The translations under genes and the position numbers were made by a program. From an uncultured Pedobacter sp. (GTDB lineage Bacteria > Bacteroidota > Bacteroidia > Sphingobacteriales > Sphingobacteriaceae), in assembly GCA_946478755.1 (NCBI GenBank), contig CAMLDJ010000008.1:1-55584 (forward strand): a DNA stretch of 55,584 nucleotides. Reading direction: 5' to 3'. The notes under the pieces are model-generated. The model had not been told where the DNA came from. It saw only the letters and a list, made by a program, of their open reading frames with translations, and searched no databases. This document shows, one piece after another, positions 7,886 through 16,827 of the stretch. The first letter of the stretch is position 1, and the number at the start of each line of letters is the position of its first letter.

Positions 7886-9838
7886 ATGTTTACAAAACTA
7901 CAAATTGTATCTCGCTGGATTATTTTTACTATTGATATTTGTTTAAGTATTATCGCGTTGTTATTCGCGGTAATTCTTCAAAAGAATTTCGTGATTACGG
8001 CCATCGACTTCCTTGCCTTTTATAAGGCTGTTGTTTTAGTGATTGCGGTTAATTCCTTTGTTTTTTATAGTGTAAAGACCTTTGCTGGTATTGTGAGGTA
8101 TACTTCTGCTCAGGATTCTTTCAGGATTTTGTTTGCTGTAGTATTAAGCTCATTAATATTATTTTTTGCGCATGCATTGGCCATCGTTATCACCGGTGAG
8201 CATGTCATCAGCAGTGTAACCATTATTACTTATACTTTATCTAGTTTTCTATTGCTGATAACCTACAGGATCATTGTAAAGTACTTTTTTATGTACATTA
8301 AGAATGCTAATCTGGACAAAATTCGGATTATCATTTATGGTGCAGGAGAAGCCGGGGTTGCTACAAAACGAACATTTGACCATGACCCTAAGGTGAACAA
8401 AACAATTATTGCTTTTGTTGACGATGATGCGAGGAAGGTTGGCAAAACCATTGATGGGGTTAAAATATTAGATGCGGCGCAGTTAGAACACCTGATTGTA
8501 GACCACGAAGTGGATGAAATTATTTTCGCTTCTTACACGATTCCTGTAGAGCGTAAGAACCAGATTGTGGATATCTGCCTCGAAAACGAAGTGAAAATTT
8601 TAAATATCCCTTCTCCAGAAGTCTGGGCCAGGGGGCATGTAACTACCGCACAGATCCAGAATATCAATATTGAAGACCTGTTAAACAGAAAGACAATTGA
8701 AATAGACATTGATGGGATCCAAAATCAGTTAAAAGGAAAGCGGATCCTGATTACAGGCGCTGCCGGATCAATAGGAAGTGAGATTGTAAGGCAGTTGCTC
8801 AAATTTGAAACAGGTTTAATTATACTCTGTGATCAAAGTGAGACGGCTTTGCATAATATCTACCTGGAACTGGAAGAAACCCATGTCAATACCAATTTCC
8901 ACGCATTTATTGGCGATGTAAAGGATATGAAGCGAATGGAGACTTTATTTGCTACTTACAAGCCGCATTATGTATATCATGCAGCGGCATACAAGCATGT
9001 GCCTTTGATGGAAGATAATCCGGCAGAAGCCATTAAAACGAATGTACTAGGCACTAAAACAATTGCTGATCTATCTGTTAAACATGGAGTGCAGAAATTT
9101 GTAATGATTTCTACGGATAAAGCGGTAAACCCAACAAACGTGATGGGCGCTTCAAAGCGCATTGCAGAGATTTATGTACAGTCACTAAACAACTCGCTGA
9201 ACGATCCTAATGTGATATTCTCAAATGGTTTAAGTTATTTAAATGAGGGAAATATTAAGCCGATCACTAAATTCATCACTACACGCTTTGGCAATGTATT
9301 AGGCTCTAACGGTTCTGTAATTCCCCGTTTTAAACATCAGATTGAAAATGGTGGTCCTGTTACCGTAACCCACCCAGAAATTACCCGTTATTTTATGACC
9401 ATACCCGAAGCCTGTAGATTGGTTCTGGAAGCTGGCTGTATGGGGAAAGGCGGTGAGATCTATGTATTTGACATGGGTAAATCCGTGAAGATTGTAGAGC
9501 TGGCTAAAAAAATGATCCGCCTGGCTGGTTTGGTTCCCAATCAGGACATTAAAATATCTTATTCCGGATTAAGACCGGGCGAGAAGCTATTTGAAGAATT
9601 GCTCAACGATAGTGAAAGTACCATGCCTACCCATCATGAAAAGATTATGATTGGACAGGTTCGGGAATATGTGTTTAATGAAATTGAAGCACAGATCTAT
9701 CAGCTGGTGCAACATGCAGCCACAAGCAACAACAGGCAGGTGGTAAAACAGATGAAAGTGATCGTGCCTGAATTCATCAGTAAGAATTCTGTATTTGAAG
9801 AACTGGATACCCAGGTGCCAGTAGAAGAAAACCTCTAA
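7886..9838 (+). CDS. WbpM-like membrane-bound UDP-GlcNAc 4,6-dehydratase
   Basis: 650 residues, the full length of the WbpM/CapD group. Residues 1-140 hold four or so membrane helices. A first Rossmann-like domain starts at residues 149-156 (IIYGAGEAG). The catalytic short-chain dehydrogenase domain starts at residues 288-298 (LITGAAGSIGSE). YHAAAYKHVPLMEDNP follows, and residues 409-424 read STDKAVNPTNVMGASK, with Met-x3-Lys replacing Tyr-x3-Lys. The enzyme makes UDP-4-keto-6-deoxy-GlcNAc on the cytoplasmic side. It is the membrane-anchored homologue of the soluble CapE-like enzyme that opens this window, so the cluster has two different 4,6-dehydratases feeding two UDP-sugars. It is followed one base later by the outer-membrane protein gene. 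Confidence 0.93.
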   Translation: MFTKLQIVSRWIIFTIDICLSIIALLFAVILQKNFVITAIDFLAFYKAVVLVIAVNSFVFYSVKTFAGIVRYTSAQDSFRILFAVVLSSLILFFAHALAIVITGEHVISSVTIITYTLSSFLLLITYRIIVKYFFMYIKNANLDKIRIIIYGAGEAGVATKRTFDHDPKVNKTIIAFVDDDARKVGKTIDGVKILDAAQLEHLIVDHEVDEIIFASYTIPVERKNQIVDICLENEVKILNIPSPEVWARGHVTTAQIQNINIEDLLNRKTIEIDIDGIQNQLKGKRILITGAAGSIGSEIVRQLLKFETGLIILCDQSETALHNIYLELEETHVNTNFHAFIGDVKDMKRMETLFATYKPHYVYHAAAYKHVPLMEDNPAEAIKTNVLGTKTIADLSVKHGVQKFVMISTDKAVNPTNVMGASKRIAEIYVQSLNNSLNDPNVIFSNGLSYLNEGNIKPITKFITTRFGNVLGSNGSVIPRFKHQIENGGPVTVTHPEITRYFMTIPEACRLVLEAGCMGKGGEIYVFDMGKSVKIVELAKKMIRLAGLVPNQDIKISYSGLRPGEKLFEELLNDSESTMPTHHEKIMIGQVREYVFNEIEAQIYQLVQHAATSNNRQVVKQMKVIVPEFISKNSVFEELDTQVPVEENL

Positions 9839-9839
9839 C

Positions 9840-11450
9840 ATGAAGAAAATCCTATTAATAGGTGCATTGACTTTTGCCTCCTACCTGGTGAAAGCGCAGA
9901 CACCTAATGTAAACATACCCTATTCTTATCAATTCTATCAGAAACTGAACAGATCAGTATATGATGTAAATAACCGTTCACACTCTGCTATTAAAGGCTT
10001 TTATACGGATGATTCTCTACTCGTTGATCGTTATGAAAGCCTGATGCAAATGGGGGTAGATACTTCAGGCAGCCATTCATGGGTTCGAAGGAAACTGACG
10101 GATGAACATTTGTTTAATTTCAAAGGTGACGATTATACCGTATATGCGGATTTCCTTCCGGATTTTCAGATCGGTCGTGATTTTAAAAACAGTGGTACTA
10201 CCTGGAAGAATACCCGCGGTTTCCAGATTGGCGGTACGGTAGGGGAAAAGTTCTCTTTTTATACCAACGGCTTCGAGAACCAGGGCGTCTTTGCAAATTA
10301 TATCACTGATTTCATCAATACCAATCTGGTAGTACCTAGTGAAATGAGTGGGAAATTATTTGATAGAAAAACAAAAGACTGGTCGTACGTTACGGCTTTA
10401 TTGTCCTATTCGCCAAATAAGCATTTGAACATTGCGTTGGGCTATGATAAGAATTTTATTGGTGATGGATATCGGTCTATGTTACTATCTGATGTGGCTG
10501 CAAATTATTCTTTTTTAAGGGTTAGGGCAACTTTAGGTAATGTGCAATATCAGACCATATTTGGTTATATGCTGGATCCCGGTGCGGAAAAGTTGACCAC
10601 GGATAGGCGCTTAGGCGACAGAGGGAAATGGGCAGCTATGCATTATTTAGATTGGAATGCTACTGATCGGTTTTCAATAGGCTTCTTCCAGGCCATAACA
10701 TGGGCTGATGCAGAGAAAGAAGGTAAACGTGGTTTCGATTTCAACTATGTCCATCCATTCATCTTCCTGCGATCAGTTGAGGGCGCAAATGTCAATTCCC
10801 CGGATAAAATGCGTTTGGGTATCAATACCAAATATGAAGTCCTGGATAAAACGACTGTATATGGCCAATTCATGATCGATGAATTCACAGCAAAAGAGTT
10901 TTTTAGTAACAATGGTTATTGGGCCAATAAATGGGCTTTACAGCTGGGCGTTAGAGGATCTGATCTGTTTAAAGTAGAGAACCTGAACTATCTGGCTGAA
11001 TTCAATACAGCAAGGCCTTATACGTACGCCCACTTTAATCGCATTTCGAATTATGCAGCGATGAACCAGCCTTTAGCTCACCCAATGGGCGCTAATTTTA
11101 GAGAGGTGCTGGGCATCCTGAATTATAGTTACAAACGATTTGACCTGCAGGGACAGTTGATGTATGCGCGTTATGGATTGGACCCTGAAGGCATGAATTA
11201 CGGTAAGGATATTTTTAAAGGATACGACACAAGAGTTGCCGACTATGGTAATGATATTGGACAAGGGATAAAGACGAACCTGTACTTTGCAGAAGGAAGA
11301 GCATCTTATTTGCTCAATCCAAAGTATAACCTGCGCCTGGAACTTGGTGGCGTGTTAAGAAGGGAAACAAATTCGGTTAAAAATACCAACACCGCTTTAT
11401 TCACTTTGGGCTTACGGAGCACGTTTAGGAATTTATATCAGGATTTTTAA
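9840..11450 (+). CDS. outer-membrane beta-barrel protein, RemB/Wzi-like
   Basis: 536 residues beginning with a signal peptide (MKKILLIGALTFASYLVKAQ, cleavage probably after KAQ). The rest is rich in alternating aromatic strands and ends in a typical outer-membrane pattern (TNTALFTLGLRSTFRNLYQDF has a C-terminal Phe). I recognise it as the type annotated in Bacteroidota as capsule assembly Wzi family or gliding-motility protein RemB. Wzi proteins bind exported polysaccharide at the outer surface, which fits its place one base after the WbpM-like gene. RemB homologues are linked to gliding in Flavobacterium. The sequence does not tell whether this one holds capsule, aids motility, or both. Assignment as an outer-membrane barrel is firmer than the named family. 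Confidence 0.62.
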   Translation: MKKILLIGALTFASYLVKAQTPNVNIPYSYQFYQKLNRSVYDVNNRSHSAIKGFYTDDSLLVDRYESLMQMGVDTSGSHSWVRRKLTDEHLFNFKGDDYTVYADFLPDFQIGRDFKNSGTTWKNTRGFQIGGTVGEKFSFYTNGFENQGVFANYITDFINTNLVVPSEMSGKLFDRKTKDWSYVTALLSYSPNKHLNIALGYDKNFIGDGYRSMLLSDVAANYSFLRVRATLGNVQYQTIFGYMLDPGAEKLTTDRRLGDRGKWAAMHYLDWNATDRFSIGFFQAITWADAEKEGKRGFDFNYVHPFIFLRSVEGANVNSPDKMRLGINTKYEVLDKTTVYGQFMIDEFTAKEFFSNNGYWANKWALQLGVRGSDLFKVENLNYLAEFNTARPYTYAHFNRISNYAAMNQPLAHPMGANFREVLGILNYSYKRFDLQGQLMYARYGLDPEGMNYGKDIFKGYDTRVADYGNDIGQGIKTNLYFAEGRASYLLNPKYNLRLELGGVLRRETNSVKNTNTALFTLGLRSTFRNLYQDF

Positions 11451-11540
11451 GTTGTAGGATTACTCTGAATCCCACATTTAAATTAGGAATTTAAAGTAAA
11501 ACACGTTCTAAATTAACCACATAAATAATATTAGGAAATT

Positions 11541-12389
11541 TTGAAAATATTAGTTTTAGGGGCCTCGGGCCAGCTTGGCCAGTGCCTCAAAAAAGTAGCT
11601 GAAGAAAGAAACATCAACAACATCAGCTTCCCGGATGAGAACAAGGGGAATATCCTGGATATTGATCTCCTTAAAACGCTATTCGCTGAAGAGCAACCCA
11701 CCCATGTGATTAATTGTGCGGCCTATACCGCAGTAGACAAAGCGGAGGATGACATTGACCTTTGCAGAAAGATCAATAAAGATGGGGCGCTAAACATCGC
11801 ATCAGTTTGTAAGGCACATAATGCCACATTGATACATGTATCTACAGACTTTATTTTTAAAGGAGACAGGCCTGAGCTGTTAAAAGAAGATGATCTGGCG
11901 GAGCCAATCAATATTTATGGCCTTACAAAATTAGAAGGCGAGCAAGATGTAATCAATACCTTAAACGAACATTTTATAGTACGGACCAGTTGGTTGTATT
12001 CAGAATATGCCAATAACTTCGTGAAAACGATGTTGAAACTGGGAGCTGACAGAGATGAATTAAGCATCATAGCCGATCAGATCGGGACACCAACCTACGC
12101 CATAGACCTTGCCGGAGCCATATTGTCCATCATCGAATCGGGCCAAAAGGATTATGGTGTGTATCATTACAGCAACGAAGGCGTAACGTCCTGGTATGAT
12201 TTTGCTGTTGGTATATTTAATCTGAGCAATACCACTGTCAATGTAAAACCGATCTCAACAGCTCAATACCCGACAAGGGCGGTAAGGCCAAAGTTTTCTG
12301 TGATGGATAAGACCAAAATTAAAGCCGTTTTTGGAATCACTATACCTTATTGGAGAGATAGTTTAAAGGAATGTATTGAACGCATTTAA
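11541..12389 (+). CDS. rfbD: dTDP-4-dehydrorhamnose reductase
   Basis: 282 residues with a TTG start at 11541. The product starts directly with the cofactor loop KILVLGASGQLGQCL, so an earlier start is unlikely. Further signatures are HVINCAAYTAVDKAE, HVSTDFIFKGD, NIYGLTKLEGE (Tyr-x3-Lys), VRTSWLYSEY and IADQIGTPTYA. The enzyme performs the last step of dTDP-L-rhamnose synthesis in the cytoplasm. The partner genes rfbA, rfbB and rfbC are not in the window, so they must lie elsewhere. A 90-base gap separates it from the barrel gene and it ends 16 bases before the convergent PAS-protein gene. It is the only visible rhamnose-synthesis gene, on the other side of the capsule operon from a rhamnose-degradation locus. 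Confidence 0.94.
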   Translation: MKILVLGASGQLGQCLKKVAEERNINNISFPDENKGNILDIDLLKTLFAEEQPTHVINCAAYTAVDKAEDDIDLCRKINKDGALNIASVCKAHNATLIHVSTDFIFKGDRPELLKEDDLAEPINIYGLTKLEGEQDVINTLNEHFIVRTSWLYSEYANNFVKTMLKLGADRDELSIIADQIGTPTYAIDLAGAILSIIESGQKDYGVYHYSNEGVTSWYDFAVGIFNLSNTTVNVKPISTAQYPTRAVRPKFSVMDKTKIKAVFGITIPYWRDSLKECIERI

Positions 12390-12405
12390 TTTATTACGGA
12401 ACACT

Positions 12406-13092
12406 CTAAGAAGTCCGCTTCAGAATATTACTGATCACACTGTCCAGCTCTTCTGAAGAATTGCTTAAATGTTTGAGTACTTCTTTGATCTCAGGATCTG
12501 CATCTGTATCATCCAGCAATTGAACCAGGCCCATGATCCTGGCCAAAGGTGCCCGCACTTCGTGAGACTGGATCCAGGATATTTCCCGCAGCCGGGTATT
12601 TTGTTCCTGCATCGCATTTTCGTGCTTAACCTGTTCGGTAATGTCCTGGATGGAACCAATGATCCTTACCGGATTTTCCAATTCATCAAAGAGAATAAAA
12701 GAGCGGTCTAAAACAGATTTATAACTGCCGTCGGCGCACCTGAACCGGTATTCAGTTCTTGATCTTGATTTATAATTTTTAAATAAAAGCTCAAATTCGT
12801 TAAGAACAACATCCAGGTCGTCGGGATGGACCTGGCTTTGCCACCATTCCTTTGTAGGAGAAACATTACGGTGCCCAAAAATGCCGATGATGCCTTTATT
12901 CCAGGCCATATATCCGCTGGTAATATCCAGATCCCAGACCGCATCGCTGGTAGCTTTGGAAAGCGTATTGAAGCGGGTTAATAAATCGTTGTATTTTTCT
13001 TCCTCTTTTTTTAACTGTGCTAAAAGATAAGCAGATTCAGATAATTCGTTAAAATTGGCTACAGTACTTTCCGCACCCGGTTGATTGCTCAT
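12406..13092 (-). CDS. PAS-domain protein with HisKA dimerisation domain, no ATPase domain
   Basis: 228 residues from the ATG at 13092; an in-frame ATG at 13140 would add 16 residues with no family look, so I prefer the shorter form. A short coiled-coil stretch (AQLKKEEEKYNDLL) comes first. A PAS fold with a PAC end follows (TEYRFRCADGSYKSV to IGSIQDITEQ). Last is a histidine-kinase H-box with SHEVRAPLARIMGLVQLL, where His is the expected phospho-acceptor. The protein stops after the second helix of the dimerisation domain (VISNILKRTS), so the catalytic ATP-binding domain is absent and cannot lie downstream, which is convergent rfbD. Similar short PAS-HisKA proteins are common in Pedobacter-like genomes. 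It may relay phosphate from another kinase or act only as a sensor dimer. It is the last gene of the long minus-strand operon. Confidence 0.8.
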   Translation of the reverse strand: MSNQPGAESTVANFNELSESAYLLAQLKKEEEKYNDLLTRFNTLSKATSDAVWDLDITSGYMAWNKGIIGIFGHRNVSPTKEWWQSQVHPDDLDVVLNEFELLFKNYKSRSRTEYRFRCADGSYKSVLDRSFILFDELENPVRIIGSIQDITEQVKHENAMQEQNTRLREISWIQSHEVRAPLARIMGLVQLLDDTDADPEIKEVLKHLSNSSEELDSVISNILKRTS

Positions 13093-13155
13093 GGAATAAT
13101 TAGATAATGATTTCGAAATTAAGCAGGGAGGATGATGCAATATGGGGAATTTACT

Positions 13156-14262
13156 TTAAACAAACAAGTTCTTTAACTTGTAATTATCCCGCTCCTTAGA
13201 GCGCACAAAATAGGTAAGTGCCCAGTTAAAGGCCATTAAAATTAGGGTGACCAGCAAAATCATGAGCGTATTGCCATACGGAGCAAATAGGAAGGCCAGA
13301 AAAATCATGAACCCGTTAATCAGGATCAGGATCAGGGTGGTTTGCAAATGACTAAAGCCCAGTTTCAACACCCGGTGGTGAATGTGGTTCCGGTCCCCCT
13401 GAAAAGGAGATCGTCCATTTGCGAGACGAATGATAAACACCCTTAAAGTATCTGCAATTGGTCCGATAAGGATGGCCAGTGCAATACCAAATGAGGAGGT
13501 GATCTTTGCGGTAGCGCCAGACCCAAATGTACAGCTGACCTCTATGAACTTTAAAGCCATAACGGCAGAAACGAGCCCGATCAATAAGGAGCCGGTGTCG
13601 CCCATAAATATTTTGGCTGGAGTAATGTTAAATCTCAAAAATCCCAAAATTGCGCCAACCAGTGACAGGGAGACTGCTGCCGCTTCATATTGTTGAATGA
13701 AGATAAATAAAGCTGAAAATGCGGCATTCACGATGATTCCTGTAGCTGCGGCCAGACCATCAATTCCATCAATCAAATTGAAGGCATTGACGACGAACAT
13801 AATGATGAGCACGGACACTGCAATGCTGGGTAGGTAGGCTAATTCGTGGATGCCGAGAAGGCCATGCATGCTTTTGAGCCGGATATCACCAGGGATGACC
13901 AGGATCAGCCCGGCAATAAATTCTATGAAGAACTTGGTACGGTGGCCGACTCCTGCCAGATCGTCTTTTATCCCTATCGCAAAAAGCATGATGCAAGCTG
14001 TAAGCAGGTAGTTTAAGGGTAAGGTTGGACGGGTTATACCAAATAACAACAAAGTGATGGTAAAGCTTACAAATATGGCCACGCCGCCTAAACGGGGAAT
14101 GCCGGGATTGTGGATCTTTCGCAAATGCCCCAGGTCATCATATAAATGCCGGGTTTTGGCAACGTGAATAATGGAAGGAATGGTGAGTAAAGTGATAAAA
14201 ATGGAAGTGATCACTATAAGCAGATAATAGAGCGCATGGTGATCATGAAGGTAAATCATCAT
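13156..14262 (-). CDS. WecA/MraY-like undecaprenyl-phosphate sugar-1-phosphate transferase
   Basis: 368 residues, polytopic, about eleven membrane segments. Family loops are RKIHNPGIPRLGG, IGIKDDLAGVGHRTKFF (Asp-Asp), NAFNLIDGIDGLAAATG, AKIFMGDTGSLLIG and GDRNHIHHRVLKLGFSH (His-rich loop). It is longer than the WbpL-like protein at 6831 and closer to the WecA type, which loads GlcNAc-1-phosphate or a related sugar on undecaprenyl phosphate. It is probably the initiating enzyme for the polymer made by the minus-strand operon. It is transcribed after the acetyltransferase gene with a 10-base gap. Two adjacent start codons (ATGATG) at 14262 leave the exact start open by one residue. Confidence 0.92.
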   Translation of the reverse strand: MMIYLHDHHALYYLLIVITSIFITLLTIPSIIHVAKTRHLYDDLGHLRKIHNPGIPRLGGVAIFVSFTITLLLFGITRPTLPLNYLLTACIMLFAIGIKDDLAGVGHRTKFFIEFIAGLILVIPGDIRLKSMHGLLGIHELAYLPSIAVSVLIIMFVVNAFNLIDGIDGLAAATGIIVNAAFSALFIFIQQYEAAAVSLSLVGAILGFLRFNITPAKIFMGDTGSLLIGLVSAVMALKFIEVSCTFGSGATAKITSSFGIALAILIGPIADTLRVFIIRLANGRSPFQGDRNHIHHRVLKLGFSHLQTTLILILINGFMIFLAFLFAPYGNTLMILLVTLILMAFNWALTYFVRSKERDNYKLKNLFV

Positions 14263-14272
14263 GATAGTTTAT

Positions 14273-14824
14273 TTATTGAATTAATCGTGTTCTTATTTTA
14301 AGGGCCGGATTACCCTGGTAAATGGACCAGGGTTCGAGATTTTTTGTAGCAACCGATCCGGCACTGAGTACAGAATGAGAAGCTGCTGTAATGCCTTGGT
14401 TTACAATCGCCCTGGCGCCAATCCAAACCCCATCTTCAAGAATAATACTGCCGGTAATTAGGCCAAAGGCCGGATCTTTATAGTTGTGGTTGCCGGTGAG
14501 GAGTAGTGCGCCTTGCGACAAGCATACATGACTGCCAATGTTCAGGCTGACCAGGTTATCTATCCATACATCCTCGCCTATCCAGGAATGGTTGCCAATT
14601 TCCAGTAACCATGGATGTTTGATATTGACACCCGTCCTGATCACCACGCGTTTCCCTACTTGCGCGCCAAACAAACGCAACAACAGCACTTTTAAGCGGC
14701 TGGACGGAAACAATGATGTTTTAAAAATGATCGCGTTGATGTAGAACCAAATGACCCTTTTGATCATATTGTCATTTCGGTGTGCTGCAGCGTGAATATA
14801 AGTGGAAAGGTCAGTCCGGTTCAT
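14273..14824 (-). CDS. WcaF-like hexapeptide-repeat acetyltransferase
   Basis: 183 residues. The central and C-terminal parts show the left-handed beta-helix repeat pattern (IGNHSWIGEDVWIDN, IGSHVCLSQGALLLTGNHNY, IILEDGVWIGARAIVNQGI, HSVLSAGSVATKNL) with a histidine (NHNY) in the position expected to be catalytic. An N-terminal hydrophobic stretch (VIWFYINAIIFKTSLFPSSR) is typical of WcaF-type colanic-acid acetyltransferases. It probably adds acetyl groups to the repeat unit in the cytoplasm using acetyl-CoA. It overlaps the preceding glycosyltransferase gene by 14 bases, so translation is probably coupled. The acceptor sugar cannot be told from sequence. Confidence 0.87.
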   Translation of the reverse strand: MNRTDLSTYIHAAAHRNDNMIKRVIWFYINAIIFKTSLFPSSRLKVLLLRLFGAQVGKRVVIRTGVNIKHPWLLEIGNHSWIGEDVWIDNLVSLNIGSHVCLSQGALLLTGNHNYKDPAFGLITGSIILEDGVWIGARAIVNQGITAASHSVLSAGSVATKNLEPWSIYQGNPALKIRTRLIQ

Positions 14825-15674
14825 GTAGCTGAGTAATCTCCTTTATTTTGACATCGACAATCAAACGAAACCAAAATCCCTGTAGAAAATGGAAAATAAA
14901 GCCCTGATATCCATCAAGAATGCCTAGCCTGAAAATATAGCGGTAAACAAAATAGATGACCGGACGGATAAATAAAGGCATGTGCCACCACAGCTTCTTT
15001 AGCCAGGCAGTTCTTTGATCGGGTGTGCCCCAAAACGAGGGCTTAACTGTTTGTACCCTTAATTGCATCCGCCGTTCTACTTCTTCTTTAGCCATCAGAT
15101 CACTGTATACATTATGCTTTTGTATCCAGAAACTGATGCTGTTTTCCTTTAAGTTTTCTTCCACCAGGTAGCCATCTTTCCATATTTCCGTTTTGCCGGG
15201 CACAATGAAGCGATGGTCCATCTGTTCATTCAGATCAGAATAGCCTTTGTCATACCTGAACATCTTTAACAGGTAAAAAGGATAGAAACCGCCGTGTTTA
15301 ATCCATTTGCCCCTGAAATAATTTTTCCGGTTGAAATAGATTCCATCGATTTTGGTGTAATCCTGATCTTTAAAGTCAAGCAGCCGCTGCTTTAGCTCAG
15401 GGGATAGGACCTGATCGGCATCAAGTCCGATCACCCAGGGGGTTTGTATGTCGAACATTTTTAATGCCTGATGCCATTGCAGCGGATGGCTGCTGAAAGG
15501 GTGTTGCATAACCTGGGCACCAAACCGCCGGGCAATTCTAGGGGTCTGGTCGGTACTTTCTGAATCCAATATGTAAACAGCGGCATTAAGCTCGTACATG
15601 GAACTCAATAGCCGGGGCAGATGCTGCTCCTCATTATAAGTCAATATAACAAAGGAGAAATGTGGGTTAATCAT
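14811..15674 (-). CDS. family 2 glycosyltransferase, WaaE-like
   Basis: 287 residues with a GT-A fold. SFVILTYNEEQHLPRLLSS opens the protein, ILDSESTDQTPRIA supplies the uridine-binding acidic residues, and IGLDADQVL is the DxD-type metal site. The later LNEQMDHRF and VEENLKENSI segments are typical of WaaE/KdtX-like enzymes that act on lipid-A core or capsule sugars. A hydrophobic aromatic C-terminal part (FIRPVIYFVYRYIFRLG) suggests membrane association. It overlaps the upstream GT4 gene by 8 bases and the downstream acetyltransferase by 14. Specific donor and acceptor are unknown. Confidence 0.9.
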   Translation of the reverse strand: MINPHFSFVILTYNEEQHLPRLLSSMYELNAAVYILDSESTDQTPRIARRFGAQVMQHPFSSHPLQWHQALKMFDIQTPWVIGLDADQVLSPELKQRLLDFKDQDYTKIDGIYFNRKNYFRGKWIKHGGFYPFYLLKMFRYDKGYSDLNEQMDHRFIVPGKTEIWKDGYLVEENLKENSISFWIQKHNVYSDLMAKEEVERRMQLRVQTVKPSFWGTPDQRTAWLKKLWWHMPLFIRPVIYFVYRYIFRLGILDGYQGFIFHFLQGFWFRLIVDVKIKEITQLHEPD

Positions 15675-16827
15675 GCGGTGCAGCCGATTTACTTATTTGT
15701 TGATACATTTGAAGATATTGTTTGATGAGTTTTTGCTCGTTAAACTCATTGGCGATAATCACTGGGGCAAAGTCCCGGATCACACCAAGGATGCCGGGGT
15801 TATGGTATATTTTATGAAGACTGTCCTTAATTGATTCGACTTTGGTATCGCAAATCCAGCCGAGGTTATTTTCTTGTACGTACTTCGCCAGGCCGACTTC
15901 TTTGCTAACTAAAACGGCCGTGCCTACACTCAGACTTTCAATGACCACATTGCCGAAATTCTCATCATAGGAGGGCAGGACCAGCAAGTGATGCCGGGCA
16001 ATGAGTTCAAATTTGTTATCACCTTTAAAGCCAACCCAATCGAGGTAAGGTTCAATTTGATATTGCTGGCTTAATTTTTTTAGCGAATGGATGTAAGTTT
16101 CGTCCCCGCTGCCGGCAATGGTTAAACGGTAAGGAATGGGAATGCGAGAAAGCGCGGCAAACAATAACTCGAGGCCTTTTTTCTGATCGATTCTTGACAG
16201 GAACAGCAGGTTAAGCACAGGACTTTCCTGAGCTTGTGTGGGCAGGGCTGCCGGAAATTTAACGGCATTGAATAGCGTAAAAATACTTTTGGGTTTAAGT
16301 AATTTTTGCATGGCCTCCTGTTCGTGTGCTGAGGTCGCGTGTATATGAGAACGGTTCAACAATGGCCGGCCAATAAGCGTATGGATACTCTTTTTGATGA
16401 AAGAATGTTTGTTTCTGAATGAATAAGGGCTTAGCATGCCACGCGGAGATACAATGACCGGCACTCTTTTTATCAGGGCAATAAAACAGGATAATACGGA
16501 TACCAGGTTCCACCAGGCATGAATGTGGACGATATCAAAAGCCTTTACCTCTTTCCATAGCGCGATAAGTAATTGGGGTGAAAAGTGGCTGTGGTCTTTG
16601 GTAAGACGTTCAAAGTACCTTACGCTAACACCGTCAATGTTTTGGGGTATGTTTTTGGCAACGGAAAGTTCTTCCGCTCCGTTGGCCGTTGTCGTAAATA
16701 CCTCTACCTCATTGCCGCTTTTGATGAGTTGCTCGCAAAGTTGAGCCACAGACATCGTGGGCCCTCCATAGAGGTGCGCGGGCTTGTAAGAAGCATTGAT
16801 CTGGAGGATTTTCAAATTGGAGGTCAC
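15667..16827 (-). CDS. family 4 glycosyltransferase
   Basis: 386 residues, GT-B fold. The N-terminal half begins LKILQINASYKPAHLYGGPT, a glycine-rich acceptor-side loop. The C-terminal half has LLFLSRIDQKKGLELLFAA, and SYDENFGNVVIESLSVGTAVLVS carries the canonical Glu-x7-Glu motif of retaining GT4 enzymes. It should transfer a sugar from a nucleotide donor to the growing lipid-linked unit. It overlaps the polymerase-like gene by 4 bases (ATGA) and the next GT2 gene by 8, so it is translationally linked to both. The donor sugar is not predictable here. Confidence 0.92.
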   Translation of the reverse strand: MTSNLKILQINASYKPAHLYGGPTMSVAQLCEQLIKSGNEVEVFTTTANGAEELSVAKNIPQNIDGVSVRYFERLTKDHSHFSPQLLIALWKEVKAFDIVHIHAWWNLVSVLSCFIALIKRVPVIVSPRGMLSPYSFRNKHSFIKKSIHTLIGRPLLNRSHIHATSAHEQEAMQKLLKPKSIFTLFNAVKFPAALPTQAQESPVLNLLFLSRIDQKKGLELLFAALSRIPIPYRLTIAGSGDETYIHSLKKLSQQYQIEPYLDWVGFKGDNKFELIARHHLLVLPSYDENFGNVVIESLSVGTAVLVSKEVGLAKYVQENNLGWICDTKVESIKDSLHKIYHNPGILGVIRDFAPVIIANEFNEQKLIKQYLQMYQQISKSAAPHD

